This document shows, one piece after another, positions 12,193-24,166 of a stretch of 64,000 nucleotides of DNA (positions within the stretch are counted from its first letter, which is position 1; every line of letters starts with the position of its first letter). The notes under the pieces were generated by a model. The model saw only the letters and a program-made list of their open reading frames with translations. It had not been told where the DNA came from and made no database searches. Made by a program: the position numbers and the translations under genes. This stretch comes from Lepraria neglecta (taxonomy: Eukaryota; Ascomycota; Lecanoromycetes; Lecanorales; Stereocaulaceae), in NCBI GenBank assembly GCA_033220425.1, contig CM065647.1, forward strand, positions 2,604,001 to 2,668,000, given 5' to 3'.

Positions 12193-13018
12193 TTATTGCG
12201 TAACAATATTCTCTTCCCGATCAAAGCAATTGTGACAATGAGGATGTTGACGAAGCCTCCTCGCTTCTTTCCCCACAAGATATGAAAGCTTCATGCCCTT
12301 GCTCATGCTCCGTAAGCTTTCCGGGCGACCATTGCCATTGCCATTGCCACATCTTGTATCTTTGACAGGCTGCAGTCGTTTACCCGTCCAATTATTCCCC
12401 AACCAATCTCTCTGCATTTGTATTAGCAGATTTTGAACTGCAGCTATAGATCATTCCAAAGCTCACATTTCCGCACTTCATAGAACAACGCTTTCCTTGT
12501 GTGAAAGTACTCGTAAGTAGCGCCCTCCAATCGAACTCGATATCCAAATTGTCTCGGACTTCTGCCGGAGAACGGGACCCGCCCGGGCGGTATCTAAAAA
12601 TTTGCACAACATGATACGGCATTTTCTCCTTCCTATCATCGCCGCCATGAGGCTGAAGGAAGCTTCTCCAGTACTCATCATCCACTCGGGCGATACCCAC
12701 ATCTCTGTTCTCAGCTAAGCCAACAAAGGTAGTCTGCCGGCGATGAACGACATCATAGAAGCAATACTCGATGCCGTCATAGCATGAGATGATGTCGACG
12801 TAAAGTAGCATTTTTGGCAAGTGTGCGTCGATGAACATGCTTTCTATTTCGTGCTTGAATTGTTTGGAGACTAGACGGCATTGGGTCCAAAGATATGTTG
12901 CGTTCTCCTCGTCGAAGCAATCGAGAAGGCTCGAGCGGAAGGTGGAAAGGATCATGCTCCATAGCTCTGGAGGTAGGGATAGGGATAGGGTACTTGTCAT
13001 AGCGCTTGAGGAATGCAT
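12193..13018 (-). CDS. F-box-like protein, copy B, 256 aa
   Basis: Two exons on the minus strand: 13018-12467 and 12411-12193, with a 55-nt intron (donor GTGAGC at 12466, acceptor GCAG at 12412) that keeps frame. The start ATG 13018 precedes SLSLPPELWSMIL, an F-box-like motif. QCRLVSKQFKHEIESMFI and AHLPKMLLYVDI follow, then FDWRALLTSTF and a basic, His/Cys-containing tail (RRLRQHPHCHNCFDRE). The open frame extends upstream to 13240 but that extension has no family features. It pairs with copy A, 182 bp downstream; the two differ strongly in sequence, so the duplication is old. Role in ubiquitin ligase targeting is inferred only. Confidence 0.6.
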
Positions 13019-13881
13019 GGTTTCTTGAGAGGACTGAAGATGGTTTAGAAAGATGCCTTCGTTGTGCGAGATTTCAATAATGCTTTCAATCAGACACGCG
13101 CTGATGCGAAGAAAACCATTGCCGCCTGGATTTTTAGCGTTCTTGATGAGGTTAGCTTTATTCCCCGCGTCAATCGCCAGTCCTTTCTCAGACATGGGCC
13201 ATTTCTTTCTCTGGCCGATTGGTCTAGAAACAGGTTTCAACGCAAGATCACGGACCTGAGTCTCTTTATTTCTTCAATAAATATTCTTGATCCAGGGGTT
13301 GTGCTGTCTATGCAGACAATAGGCTGAGACGTACATTGCTCGCCAATTCTCCGATTCACAGGTTTCTAGCCATCAACCGCATTTCAATTGTCCTCACAAG
13401 TAAGCCCGCTTCAGTCATACAAGTAGCTACAGCCCCTTGTCTTATGATGTCTTCCTTTCCAATTAGAATCGAGGATCGATAGTGAGGCTGACAGCATGCT
13501 TTAGCGTCCTAATGGCGTGCTGGACAAAACCCCGCACCGCTATCTTCCAGGCAGCAAACCGACCGATTCAGGCTGTCAAAAGACTCGGTATCACAGTGAT
13601 TCCAGTTCGTGATCCTATCGCCACCATTCATCTAGAGAACGCCAAGGCCAGCGAGCAATCCAGGTGGAAGCCCTTGGCAATTCGTGCTCCGTGGTGAGCG
13701 CTTTGCGCCTAGCCAATACTCCAATAGAAGCACTCCAGTCGAACCATACCAGATATACTAGCCTTATATCTCAACCTGGGGTATGGATATCTCGGTCAGA
13801 AAGAAGATTGCTTCGCCATCTCAAAAGTGTGCGCCTGTCCACCTGCCATTCTGAGCTCCTTCATCCTCGGCGCGAACATAT
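13019..13881. other. No supported gene
   Basis: Short frames only (71 and 77 codons on the plus strand). It may include the lost 5' end of the HET pseudogene. Confidence 0.45.
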
Positions 13882-15578
13882 CGATATACTCCTCTGAAGC
13901 ACGATCGTGATATTCGGCTCCTACATCTGGATCCTGTTTCTGATGAGGATGCCTTGTCCTGCTCTCTTCGAACCGTACGCATCTAATACGAAGCTATCTC
14001 GTACACTTGGGGGGACCCGATATTCTCAGCTTCAATCCGATGTTCGCGAAAAGGGAACCTTGCGATTATGAAGAACCTCAGTGCCGCTTTGTATCAATTC
14101 AGGTGCCCAGATTGTAGACGTATGCTTTGGGTCGATGCCGTCTGCATCAACCAGTAAGATAAGGACGAATGCAATAGACAAGTACGATTGATGCGTGACA
14201 TATATGAAGGAGCTGAACGAGTACCCATTTGGCTTAGGTGAAGATACTGGAGACGCAAGTCTAGTTTTCGAAGGAATCCAGAGGGTGAGTTCCCATTTTT
14301 CAGACGGAGGCTCATTAGGTATGACCGGGCTTTGGGAGATCATCAATAATCAACAAGCAAATGCATTGGAACATCTCTTAAAGCGGCCATGGTTCATGCG
14401 CGTGTGGGTGATTCTGGAAGTGGCATGTGCTCGCCAGGTAAGCATAGTGTCTGGCAATGAGTTGATGGCCTGGGCCCCTTTCTTGAGAATTTGGGATGCC
14501 ATAAGGCACTCAAGAGACAGTTTTATGCATCGATCTCCCCATTAAGAAGATGTTTTGGTCCAACTAAGCAATTTACATACAACAGAACAGGAGTAAGAAG
14601 GTCATTCTGGAACAACTAGTCTACACACATCGTCGGTGCAAGGCTTCTGACCCTCGAGACAATATTTTCGCTCTTGTAGGGCTTGCAGACGATGAAGGCA
14701 CGGCCGCATACACACCTGATTAATCCAAGGACGTCCTCGAGGCTTATCGAGACCTAGCATCTTATCTCATAATTAAGAATCGGAACCTAAACGTTCTTAC
14801 AACGTGTGTGCTGCCCGACGGGGTGGAGTCGCTTCTCCTTCCGTCCTGGGTGCCGGATTGGTCGCGGGCCTTACCTATCAATTCTATGCCATATGTCGCG
14901 CCAGGAGCCTACCGAGCATCAGCTGGCTTTCCGTGTAGTGGAAGAAGCCAGGATCCGACCGCACTCTTACTTGACGGCGTCTTTCTCAATAAGGTAGAGG
15001 TGCTTGGCCGCCCTTGGAATCTGATAGGTCGAGAGCAGGGTGGATCGAGAGGGTTGAGTAAGATGAAATCCGAACTTAACCAAGAGTATCTTGATATTTC
15101 AAGGCAGTCACAGAGATATGGAAGAGACTATTGGAATGCTTTCATACGAGCATTGGTCGCTGAAAAGGATCATCTTCAGAAAAGGATTGAAGAGCGAGAG
15201 CTCAGTCATCAATATGTCAATTACCGAAGACGGAATTCGGGAATACTCTGGGTAATACAGAAAACAGCCGTTGCTCGGAGGTGGGTTAGGAACTCCGCAG
15301 AAGACTCTTATGAAATCAGAGAATTCGAGTCGGCGGTGGAATTTACTGCCTGTGGTCATACTTTCTGCCTCTTTGATGATGGTCGTGCTGGATGGGTACC
15401 AGACACAGCGGAAACAGGAGGTCGGGTCGCCATATTCTTAGGGGCAGAAGTTCCGACCTTGCTTCGTCCACAAGGCGACGCGTACACCGTCGTTGGTGGG
15501 AGTTACATCCACGAAATGATGGATGGACAAGCACTTGAGAACCCCAATGTCGGAATCGAGACTATAACTTTGGTTTGA
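13882..15578 (+). pseudogene. Broken HET-domain (heterokaryon incompatibility) gene
   Basis: From 13882 the frame reads YTPLKHDRDIRLLHLDP, then YEAISYTWGDP, LWVDAVCINQ and RQVRLMRDIYEGAERV, the canonical order of the HET domain. The gene is broken by TAA at 13984, TAA at 14155 (directly after CINQ), an extra A at 14236 (the next frame resumes GEDTGD), a further frame change near 14545-14586, and TAA at 14721. Later blocks are intact: RPWFMRVWVILEVACARQV, ASDPRDNIFALVGLA, LPSWVPDWSR. The C-terminal 256 codons (14808-15578) are open and end GWVPDTAETGGRVAIFLGAE, typical of these proteins. HET proteins trigger cell death on non-self fusion; this copy cannot be translated whole. No start codon could be fixed. 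Confidence 0.85.
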
Positions 15579-15659
15579 CTCGAGACTACAAGCAAAGAGT
15601 CCCAGCCATCTTATCAACCACGACTGTTGACCTCCTGCCAATGACTCTTGAAACCACGC

Positions 15660-17566
15660 TCAACCTTTCGCATCCTCCTTAACGAAATCCGCCGCCCTCT
15701 CCGCAACCGCATACACCAGACTCGCCAAATTCCCCCTCACTTGTAACGGAAAAACACTCGCATCCACAACCCTCAAATTACTCGTCCCATGCACTACCAA
15801 CCTCTCATCAACCACACCGCCTTGGTCCCTCGGCCCCATGGCACAAGAGCCCATAGGATGGTACTCACTAGTGAAGCTGCTCTTCACAAACGCCTCCACA
15901 TTGTCATCATTGAGCTCATAGAACCCCTCTTGGAAAACATAGCCGCCGTCCTTGAGGTGTGTGGATAGGGGCGCCGTGCGTGCTACTTGTTGGATATGCA
16001 GTATGGCTTGGGAGATTACGTACACATCTAGAGGATGGGAGAAATAGTTGGGATCGATGGCTGGGTAGAGGGAGGGGTCGGAGGAGGTGATGTGTACGCT
16101 ACCGCGGGAGAATGGATGCTCAAGAACTGCAAGCATCGAGAAGTAATTACCTGGGTACGTCGTGGGGTCAGGCGTGAAGAGAGCGCTGGCGTTGCTGACG
16201 AATTGTGGAGCAAGGGCGCCGGGGAGGAAGACTTCTTGGGTGCATGCTTCGCCAGAGTTGAGGAGCTTTTGGAAGACGAGCGGATACTGCTTTGATTGAC
16301 TGGGAGTGGTCGTCGATGCTACTGCGTTCTGGAGAGATTCAGACATTGAGCCTGCGAATACATTAGCCAAATTGTACACTATTTTGCTGGCTTTCCGTGT
16401 TTTGATTGCTCACCTTTACTCAAGGCGTCAAGTATCTGGCTAAACGAAATATATGCATTCGAAGTTCCTGAAGCCAATGGTCCAGTATGATTGACCGTAT
16501 AATCAACCACTGCTTCCGCAAGATTGGTTTCATTTCGCAGAGACTCGAACGTGACTTCGCCCGGAGCAGCTTCGAAGCCAAGAGGCACGTAGACATGATC
16601 TTGAAGATTTTCGCCGACGTTTGGATTGTCATACACCAAGTTAATTCCTTTAGACTTCAGCAACGAAGCGTCACCGATGCCAGAGAGCTCGAGCAGCTGC
16701 GGCGATTGAAAAGCTCCTGCGCAGAGAATGACTTCCCCAGTAGCAGAAACAGTATAGCTCTCCCCGTCAACCGTAAAACTAACACCAGTAGCAACCAGAA
16801 CCCCCTTGTCCCTCGCAAAAATAATCCTAGTCGCCAGCGCCCCAGTCAACACCACTAAGTTCTTCCTTCCAGCATTAGGCCTCCAATAAGCCGTCCCAGC
16901 ATAACTCCTACTCGCATTCTTCGGCTCAATAGTAAGTAGTGTCGTATACGCTCCAATAGCCCTCCCACCCTTCGGATCACCAGTAGGGCCAAGACCTAGA
17001 TTCTTATATGTGGGCTCCCATGATTTGTAGAAATTGTCGTAGAATGGTGGGAAGGAGTCTTGTACGGGGCCCGTTATGCCGTGGAGAGGGGGTGAGACGA
17101 ATGTGGTGTCGACTTGAGAGGAGGTGCTGGGGGGTGGGGGGTTGTAGGTTTCTGATTTGAGGAAGTAGGGGAATAACTCATCCCACGACCACCCTGGATT
17201 TCCCAATTCACCCCAGTCATCAATGTCCCGCTGAGAAGCATGAGTCCAGTAATCAAAATTAATAGCGCTAGATCCACCGAGCTGTTTCCCTCTTGGATGG
17301 CTCACTACGCGATTATTGCCGTGTATCTGAGGCGTGGTTTTGAAAATCCAGTCGTAGTCGGGATCATCCCACATTGAGGGTGCGAAGCCTGGCGTGAGAA
17401 CTTTTGGGTCCGAGGTGCGGTCGAGACCGGCTTCGAGGACGCCGACGGTTATGTTGGGGGTTTCTGTTAGGCGGGCTGCTAGGGTGAGACCTGCCGTGCC
17501 TCCTCCGACGATGATATAGTCGAAGACAGTCGCAGCGAATGAAGTTGGGTTACCGTGGGAAGCCAT
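15660..17566 (-). CDS. GMC-family FAD oxidoreductase, 614 aa
   Basis: Two exons: 17566-16414 and 16351-15660. I prefer the 62-nt intron (donor GTGAGC at 16413, branch CTAAT, acceptor GCAG at 16352) over an in-frame 35-nt alternative ending at 16379, which would be too short. The protein has the FAD-binding start FDYIIVGGGTAGLTLAARL, the ExG loop VLEAG, the GMC signature GKQLGGSSAINF, a second signature near GAFQSPQLLELSGIG, and the C-terminal active site YHPMGSCAMG with the presumed base His; the second active-site position lies in VRGNLASLVYAVAERAADF. Length matches alcohol, aryl-alcohol and glucose oxidases and dehydrogenases. There is no clear signal peptide before the FAD motif, so it is probably intracellular. 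The substrate cannot be predicted. Confidence 0.92.
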
Positions 17567-18581
17567 CTTGGTTGAATATTGGATGGAGCTTGGATAAGGT
17601 TCTCATCTGAGATTCTACCCATCGTTGGCGAGCAAGTGGCCATTTATATAAACATTTTCTGGGGACATCTTCGCCCACCTGTTATTAAACGGAAAAATCA
17701 TGTCACGAGGTTGTAGGATATCATGCACATCGGAAGCAGTCTGCTTATTCATGGCCTGAAGATGCATCTCTTCAAGTCATCGACATTCGTATAAGAGCAG
17801 TATCGGCGAATAGCAAATCGACTCAATGTTCAGTGCAACAGAAGAGGATATTGTTGATTACTAAACCTGGCTTAGCATCAGGTCATGCATTCGGCTTACT
17901 GCAGGACGCTTAGGCATAATCGGAGCCTTGCATATGCAGGGCACCATTGCACCACCTCGTGGAAGCTCGGTCCTCTCCTTTGCTGTCTTTTGGAATCGAG
18001 ATATGCATACCCTGCTTTCAAAAGAGATGCCCAAAACGGCAGTTAACACCCCATTGAGTCCTTCTTTTGTCAGTATCGATATTGACAACATTGCAGCACC
18101 ACAATAGACGCTTTTCACAGCCATGAGACCTTGAAGAGTGGAGCACAGGAGCTTGGCCATTTGGAAGCACTGCATTTACACCTTAAACGAAAAGGGTTTG
18201 ATGTCGTCAAATCAGAAAAGAGTACATACAGGAACAGCTCTTCTTTTACCAAAATTCAATTGAGCTTTGGCATGGTTTCCGAGTAAGAAGAATATTTTAG
18301 TATGGTAGGTGGCAAATATTGCATATCAGCAGCTCGAGATTTTCTGACCTTTCTTCTTTGGCTCATGGCCCTTCAAGGAATACTGACATTCTCAAATCAG
18401 GACCCTCGCAATGGGACGTTAAACCCTTCTCTACTCACTGCAAAACATAAATCTTGAAAGAAGTTTCTTACACAATCTCGACCTAATATCATTAGAAAGT
18501 ACCAGATAATCACAATTGATGCAAAGAGTATAAAACTTACTGTGCTTACCCAGAATCCCACCGCCCCACAACGCTTCCTCT
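17567..18581. other. Intergenic, no gene seen
   Basis: Promoter side of the GMC gene and 3' flank of the methyltransferase gene. The 104-codon minus frame at 17861-18175 lacks motifs. Confidence 0.5.
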
Positions 18582-19569
18582 TTACTTCTTGCACGTGGCG
18601 ATCCACGCCACCATCGGCACCCCCCTCTTCCCATGCTTCTCAACAAACAACGAACTCCCCTTCCCCCTCAAAAGCATCTCCACCGCCCCCTGCAGATGCG
18701 CCTTCTCCTCGTTCCCCCACTGCTCCCCCACAATCCCCTTTAAATTTTCACTAACCCCAAACACCATTTCTTTCTCATCCTTCCCACCAATCATAGAATC
18801 AAAGCTTTCGATCAAAACGTCTTGAAAGCCGCCTTGCTTCATCACTTGCTCGATTGTCTCCTTCCTCATCCACTTCTCCAATACTGGGAGCGATTCGATA
18901 GAAGTCTTGGGCCTGATGAATTTTTGGCAATCGTGCAATAACGGAACGAGGCCTGGCTCCTTCCAACACGTCACCACCGCCCTCCCACCCCTCTTCAACG
19001 TCCTCCAAACCTCCCTTGCGCCCGCTTCCGGATCAGGGAAGAAAAATATCCCGAAGTTAGTCATGCTGATATCAAACATCTCCTCCCCGAATGTCAATTT
19101 CTGCCCATCCATCACGCCCGTCTCTACCCTCCCTGTCCATCCTTTTTGCTCGATCGTTAACTTAGCGACATCAATCATACCCACCGAGCCATCTACTGCG
19201 TGGATCTTGGCGCTGGGGAAGCGTTTTAAGATCTCGTCTGTTACGGCTGCGGTGCCGCATGCGTTGTCTAACACTACTGGTTCGGCGTTTGGGGAGAGGG
19301 AGAGTTGGGAGACTATGTGGGCTGCTACGGCACGAGTGGCGCCGCCGGCGCGGCGCTCGTAGCTGTTTCATGATTTCGGAGTCAGTATTACTTTCTCGGG
19401 AATGAAATGGGAGTCGTGAGACATTTCTAAGGAGAAAATGCTCGTGAAACGTCTGACGACTCCAACAACGGTACTGAAGGGGGAATAATGGCTCCGAAAA
19501 GACGTACGTGTGGGCTTGGTTGTTGAAGGAGGCAGTAAGGCGGTCGGCGTCGTTGGCGGAGTTGGCCAT
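18582..19569 (-). CDS. Class I SAM-dependent methyltransferase, 280 aa
   Basis: Two exons: 19569-19508 and 19362-18582, with a 145-nt intron (GTACGT...CAG) that is long for this genome. The join gives NQAHTYERRAGGATR, an N-terminal helix usual in this class. Motif I is VLDNACGTAAVTDEIL, followed by the acidic residue in IHAVDGS, motif II-like MTNFGIFFFPDPE and GGRAVVTCWKEPG. It is a UbiE/LaeA-like Rossmann methyltransferase; S-adenosylmethionine is the donor by family, the acceptor is unknown. The neighbours (GMC oxidoreductase downstream, nitronate monooxygenase upstream, all minus strand) could suggest small-molecule metabolism, but no backbone enzyme of a biosynthetic cluster is present. 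Confidence 0.88.
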
Positions 19570-20080
19570 GTTGTCTGGGAAGACTGGGATTGTGCGGAAT
19601 TGAGAAGAGGGAAAGCAGTGAGGAACTCCATGGCGGGGTCTGGAGAGTATTTGTAGAGGTTACAGCGGTAAGCATGGCCAAGGAGCGAGCGGCGCCACGG
19701 AGGGAGCTATGATCCAATACACGTACTTTTCCGCTTCGGCTTGCCTGTCTTGATTTCAGCGAGGCCTGATTGAGGTTTGCGCTGCATGTGAGTGTCAGCT
19801 TGGATTTACATGGTGGGGATTGGTGTTACCGAAATGGAGAGAGAGTTGCTGGAAAGCCGCAAAATATAAAATTTAGGGCTATAATAATTGCTGATTTACT
19901 TATTGTCACAGCGTTTATAATCATAACAATCTGTAGCTCAAGCGAGTATGTAAGGTGGGCTAACAAAGCTCTTTTTCCTTAACTCCACTTTCCTAAACTA
20001 ATGCATCTATTCAATGGCATACCAGGTACACGAAGTCGAAACCAGATCATACACACAGGCCGGCATAATTCGTGACTAGC
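19570..20080. other. Intergenic, no gene seen
   Basis: 5' flank of the methyltransferase and 3' flank of the nitronate monooxygenase. Only short frames. Confidence 0.5.
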
Positions 20081-21331
20081 TTACAGCTTGCTTTTGCCTC
20101 CAACGACCATACTATTTCCCTTTGCCATCCATTCTACTGCATCTCCGACCATCTCATCCACTATCGCCTTGGCTGACTTCTTCTCGTTGACGACAGCGGC
20201 GGCTTTGCCCATCAGGAAAGGACGTGCCATATCCATCATTTCGTCGGAGATATCTTCGTTTGTGTCCATTTCATGCTCGACCGGAATCTTGCCCTTGGAA
20301 GTAAGCTCTTTGATCTCGGATTGGCGATTCTCTTCCCAGTCTTTGATATATGGGTTCATGCGGACACGGAGCGGACGGCCCTATAATCAAGGTTAGACGA
20401 AGATCTTCGGAAAGGAATATTACAACTTACGGTGAAGATGATCGTGCGAACATTGTCGTCAAAACCAGATGTCTTAACAGCTTCTTGATGTGCCTTTGGC
20501 GCCCCGGCTTCCTCAGAAAGCACAAACCTCGTACCAATCCACACAGCACTCGCCCCCAGCATCAATGCAGCGGCCAACGACTGACCATTGAACAGTCCAC
20601 CCGCAGCCACAACCTGTACCTGATCACCCGTCATCGGGCTCTTCTTGCCCTGCACCATTTTCGCCACCGTAGGAATCAGAACAGTGGTAGGAACATCACC
20701 AGTGTGGCCTCCTCCCTCGCCACCCTGGGCGCAGATCATGTCGACGCCGACTTCGAGGCATTTAGCAACGTGTTTAGGATGCCCGATCATATTCATGTAG
20801 AGAACGCCTCCTTTGTGTAGTCGCTGGACGACATTGACAGGAGGGACGCCGACGGCGGAGACGAATAGTTTGGCACCGGAGTCGATAATGATTGTGACGA
20901 GTTCGTCGAGTTTGCCTTTTGTGTAGTCGTAGCTGTGAGATATACAGTCAGCATGCGTGAAGTAGGTAGAACAGTTGTGCAATTGTAAGAGTAATATTGT
21001 CTTACTTGGTCTTGCGAGCACTGCCCCCAACTTGAGGAATCAGAAGATCCACACCAAATGGTGCATTCTTGTCTTTGAGGTAGCTCTTCAATTCGGCGAT
21101 CTGCTCTCGGAGCATGTCTGGTGTATATCCAACGCCCCCAATGACACCGATTCCGCCGGCATTTGTGACTGCAGCTGCGAGCTTGGGCCCTGCGGCCACG
21201 TTCATGCCGGCAAGCATGACTGGGTGATTGATCTTGAGGAGGTCGGTGACCGTTGTGCGGAGTTGTTCTAAGACATGGTCAGTATGGATCTATTAAACAA
21301 AGCTGGATTGAGATGTACGTGGAGACGCCAT
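20081..21331 (-). CDS. Nitronate monooxygenase (2-nitropropane dioxygenase family), 358 aa
   Basis: Four exons: 21331-21319, 21267-21006, 20932-20431, 20380-20081. The first exon is only 13 nt and gives MASP; the joins read MASPQQLRTTVTDLL, ARKTNYDYTKGKL and TIIFTGRPLRVRMN, all fitting the family. Features of the FMN TIM-barrel: HPVMLAGMN, NAGGIGVIGG, LFVSAVGVPP, MNMIGHPKHVAKC, ICAQGGEGGGHTGD, VVAAGGLFNGQSLAAAL and GASAVWIGTRFV. The active-site His of the family lies in the GGGHTGD loop. The enzyme oxidises toxic propionate-3-nitronate and related alkyl nitronates to aldehydes or ketoacids. It is divergent from FOL1 with 299 bp between start codons; any shared regulation is unproven. Confidence 0.94.
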
Positions 21332-21630
21332 TGCTGATGAAATTTGGTGGGGAGGTAAAAGGGTATGATGGTCAGTCTGTCTTTGAGGGTTCTTTTGTGG
21401 ATGCTGAGGATAAAAGGAGATGTAAGAGAAGGAGGAGAAGAAGAGGAAGAAGTGAAGTCAGCAGTCAGGACTCGTAAATAGTGATCCAAATGCATGGAGT
21501 ACCGAGGTCCAATTTGGTGCCAAGTGATTTAGGGCTGAGTCGATCATCTTAGCGCGCAAATAATGGAAGGGACGGGCACCTGTTTAGCTCCTCCAAACCT
21601 CCAATCGATATCTGTCTGGAATTCACGCCA
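21332..21630. promoter_or_regulatory. Divergent promoter region, nitronate monooxygenase / FOL1
   Basis: 299 bp between the two start codons. It includes a purine-rich run (AAGGAGGAGAAGAAGAGGAA near 21430) that would be a pyrimidine-rich leader on the minus strand, often found upstream of fungal start sites. No specific factor site is claimed. Confidence 0.4.
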
Positions 21631-24166
21631 TTGCATCTGCTTTCTGTATCAATGTGTTCTCGTAGAATCCACTTTCAGTCTAGCCCAGCCTTTTCTTCCC
21701 CTAGATTGTCTGATCTTTCTCGATCCTTGCCAAAGATCTTCCGTGCTGTCTCTGCATCTACAAAGTCTCCTTCAAATCCAAGTACATCTGGTAGTCCAAG
21801 GGTCTGGGACAAAGCACCTTGGACGTTTAGAGTGGGAAATATCCGCCCAGATAAGCGGTAAGTATTTTTTTCTGTAAGACGTCAGCAATGGATACGATGC
21901 GATCTGATCTCTTTCCAGGAACCCACATTTCCATGCAATCCAAGTGAGAATACACGCGCCTCCTGGTATAGCGAATTTGACTCCGAATATCGAGAAGACG
22001 AATTCCAATGTCAGCCATATTATTGCGACAACGCGTGAACAAATCACACACTTCAGCTCTATCCAAGACATTGGAGAAGCTCTGAACGCCAAAATTCTTG
22101 CACATTTCCCCAAAGCCAGAAGCGTAGGGACAAGGTTCTCGCCGGATATTGGAAACACGTTTGCGGTGAATAACCTCAATAAATTAGCCTGCTACGTTAT
22201 CAGCTTTAACTCAAATGCAACGACCCAAGCTGCGTTTATTCCAAACACTTTCAAAATCGAAAGTAATTGGGAAATTCCGGCTTTAACGGACTCACGAGGC
22301 GAACGCTCATCCATCTCCATATCGACATCAGAGCGAATTGTCTCGTCCATTCATGGCTCCAAGGCTATCTCGATTGGAGACCCACGACAAACCAGCCTTG
22401 GGCAAGTACACCCAACTTTGTTTGTACATCAGAAAGCTGCCGAATCTGCTGCACAGCTCCTCGGTCAGCGTTTGGAACCAGACCCAATTCAAATAGGGAA
22501 GCTTGTCTTTAAACTGGCCGATGAACAGTCTCCCTGCAAACGCCTTCATGATATCCGGATAGGTATGGAAAATCAATCAGAGAAAAATAATGACTCCCGA
22601 GGAACAGCAACTCAAGCATCAGGTAGTATGAGGCTTTCTCGTATCCAATACGAGCAGTCTGAGCATAGCATGTTAGACCACGGAATTCGAGAAGGGCAGC
22701 ACCGAGCATATGTTGCCCTAGGAAGTAATATTGGGGATCGCATTGGAACGATAGAGTCAGCCTGTCAAGTAATGCGCGATCGAGGGTTGAAAATATTAAG
22801 AACAAGCGCGCTCTATGAGACGAAAGCGATGTACCTGGAAGATCAACAAAGTTTCATCAACGGTGCTTGCGAGGTATGTTGAGTCCAAGTTGAATGCTTT
22901 CTCCAGGCTAATAGGTGTTGATAGGTCGAGACATCCCTCGGTCCCTTCGAGCTGCTTGATCAGCTCAAAGAGATTGAAAAGAATCTAGGTAGAGAGAAGA
23001 CTATTGAGAATGGGCCTCGCACCATTGATCTGGACATCTTGTTGTATGACAACAAGATAGTAGAAGACGAACGCCTCTCTGTACCTCATAAACGGATGCG
23101 TGAGCGCGAATTCGTCCTTAGACCACTCTGCGAGTAAGTCCGTCCTGAGGCTCACTTTCGGCAATCAGCTAACTATGCCTCGAGTCTCATACCCCATAGA
23201 ACAATGCCAATGCCCAGCTCAATCGCCACTTTCCAAGATTTGCTTGACACCCTCCCTCCTTCTACAGAGGTGCTGTCGCCTTTGACACCACTATCTTCGC
23301 GACTCGACCCCGTCAGTAGCCAGAACCCAGGTCGACCTACTCACGTGATGGCCATCCTAAATCTAACCCCAGACTCTTTCTCCGACGGTGGCCTTCACCC
23401 AATTGCAGATCCCGGATTACTCATTCCAACCTTACAATCATATCTCAATCAACCCAATCCGATAAGTATCCTCGATGTAGGTGGCCAGTCCACCCGTCCG
23501 CATGCCCCGCAAATTCCCCCAGAAGAAGAGCTCTCCCGCATCCTCCCAACCATCAAGTTGGTTCGCTCAGACCCATTATTCCATAAGCTAGCCATCTCAG
23601 TAGACACCTACCGCACGTCTGTCGCTGCTGCAGCAATCGAGGCAGGCGCGGACCTTATCAACGACGTCTCTGCTGGGCAAATGGACCCGGAAATGCTTCC
23701 TACGATTGCAAGACTTGGGTGTACATGCATCTTGATGCACATGCGCGGTACACCCGAGACAATGAACAAACTCACTGACTATCCCGAGGGCGTCATCAAT
23801 GGCGTAGGTAAGGAGCTTCTCGCGCGCGTGCGCGAGGCAGAGGCAGTTGGCATCAGACGATGGCGCATCATGCTCGACCCAGGCATCGGCTTCGCGAAGA
23901 CCCAAGCCCAGAACCTGGAACTACTACGGAGATTTCCCGAATTACGAGACATTGAAGGCCTAAGAGGATTCCCATGGGTTATTGGAGCCAGCAGAAAGGG
24001 GTTCATTGGTAAAATCACAGGCGTAGAAGAGGCGAGCGAGAGGAAGTGGGGCACTGCTGCTGCAATCACGGCGGCGGTGCAAGGTGGTGCTGATGTGGTG
24101 AGGATTCATGATGTAGGCGAGATGGGGCAGGTGGTCAAAATGGCGGATGCGATTTGGAGGGTCTGA
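21631..24166 (+). CDS. FOL1: Trifunctional folate synthesis protein FOL1-type (aldolase / HPPK / dihydropteroate synthase), 790 aa
   Basis: Four exons: 21631-21857, 21919-22873, 22925-23133, 23185-24166; joins give DKRNPHF, GACEVETSLGPF and LRPLCDLIPH. The HPPK domain (about 338-495) has AYVALGSNIGD and the signature GPRTIDLDILLY. The dihydropteroate synthase domain (about 515-790) has MAILNLTPDSFSDGG, ILDVGGQSTRPHA, INDVSAG, LMHMRGTPETM, IMLDPGIGFAKT, IGASRKGFIG and RIHDVGE; it is the sulfonamide target. Residues 50-335 occupy the place of the two dihydroneopterin aldolase modules; they keep the spacing but are strongly diverged and I could not find clear aldolase active-site residues. Total length is close to yeast Fol1 (824 aa). 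Upstream methionines are few, so ATG 21631 is likely. Confidence 0.93.

Noticed and set aside
16379-16413. 35-nt intron in the GMC gene
   Set aside because: Too short for a fungal intron; the 62-nt alternative has a CTAAT branch and acceptor and gives the same frame.
15660-21331. Secondary-metabolite gene cluster (GMC, methyltransferase, monooxygenase)
   Set aside because: No polyketide, peptide or terpene synthase, and FOL1 and unrelated genes are adjacent.
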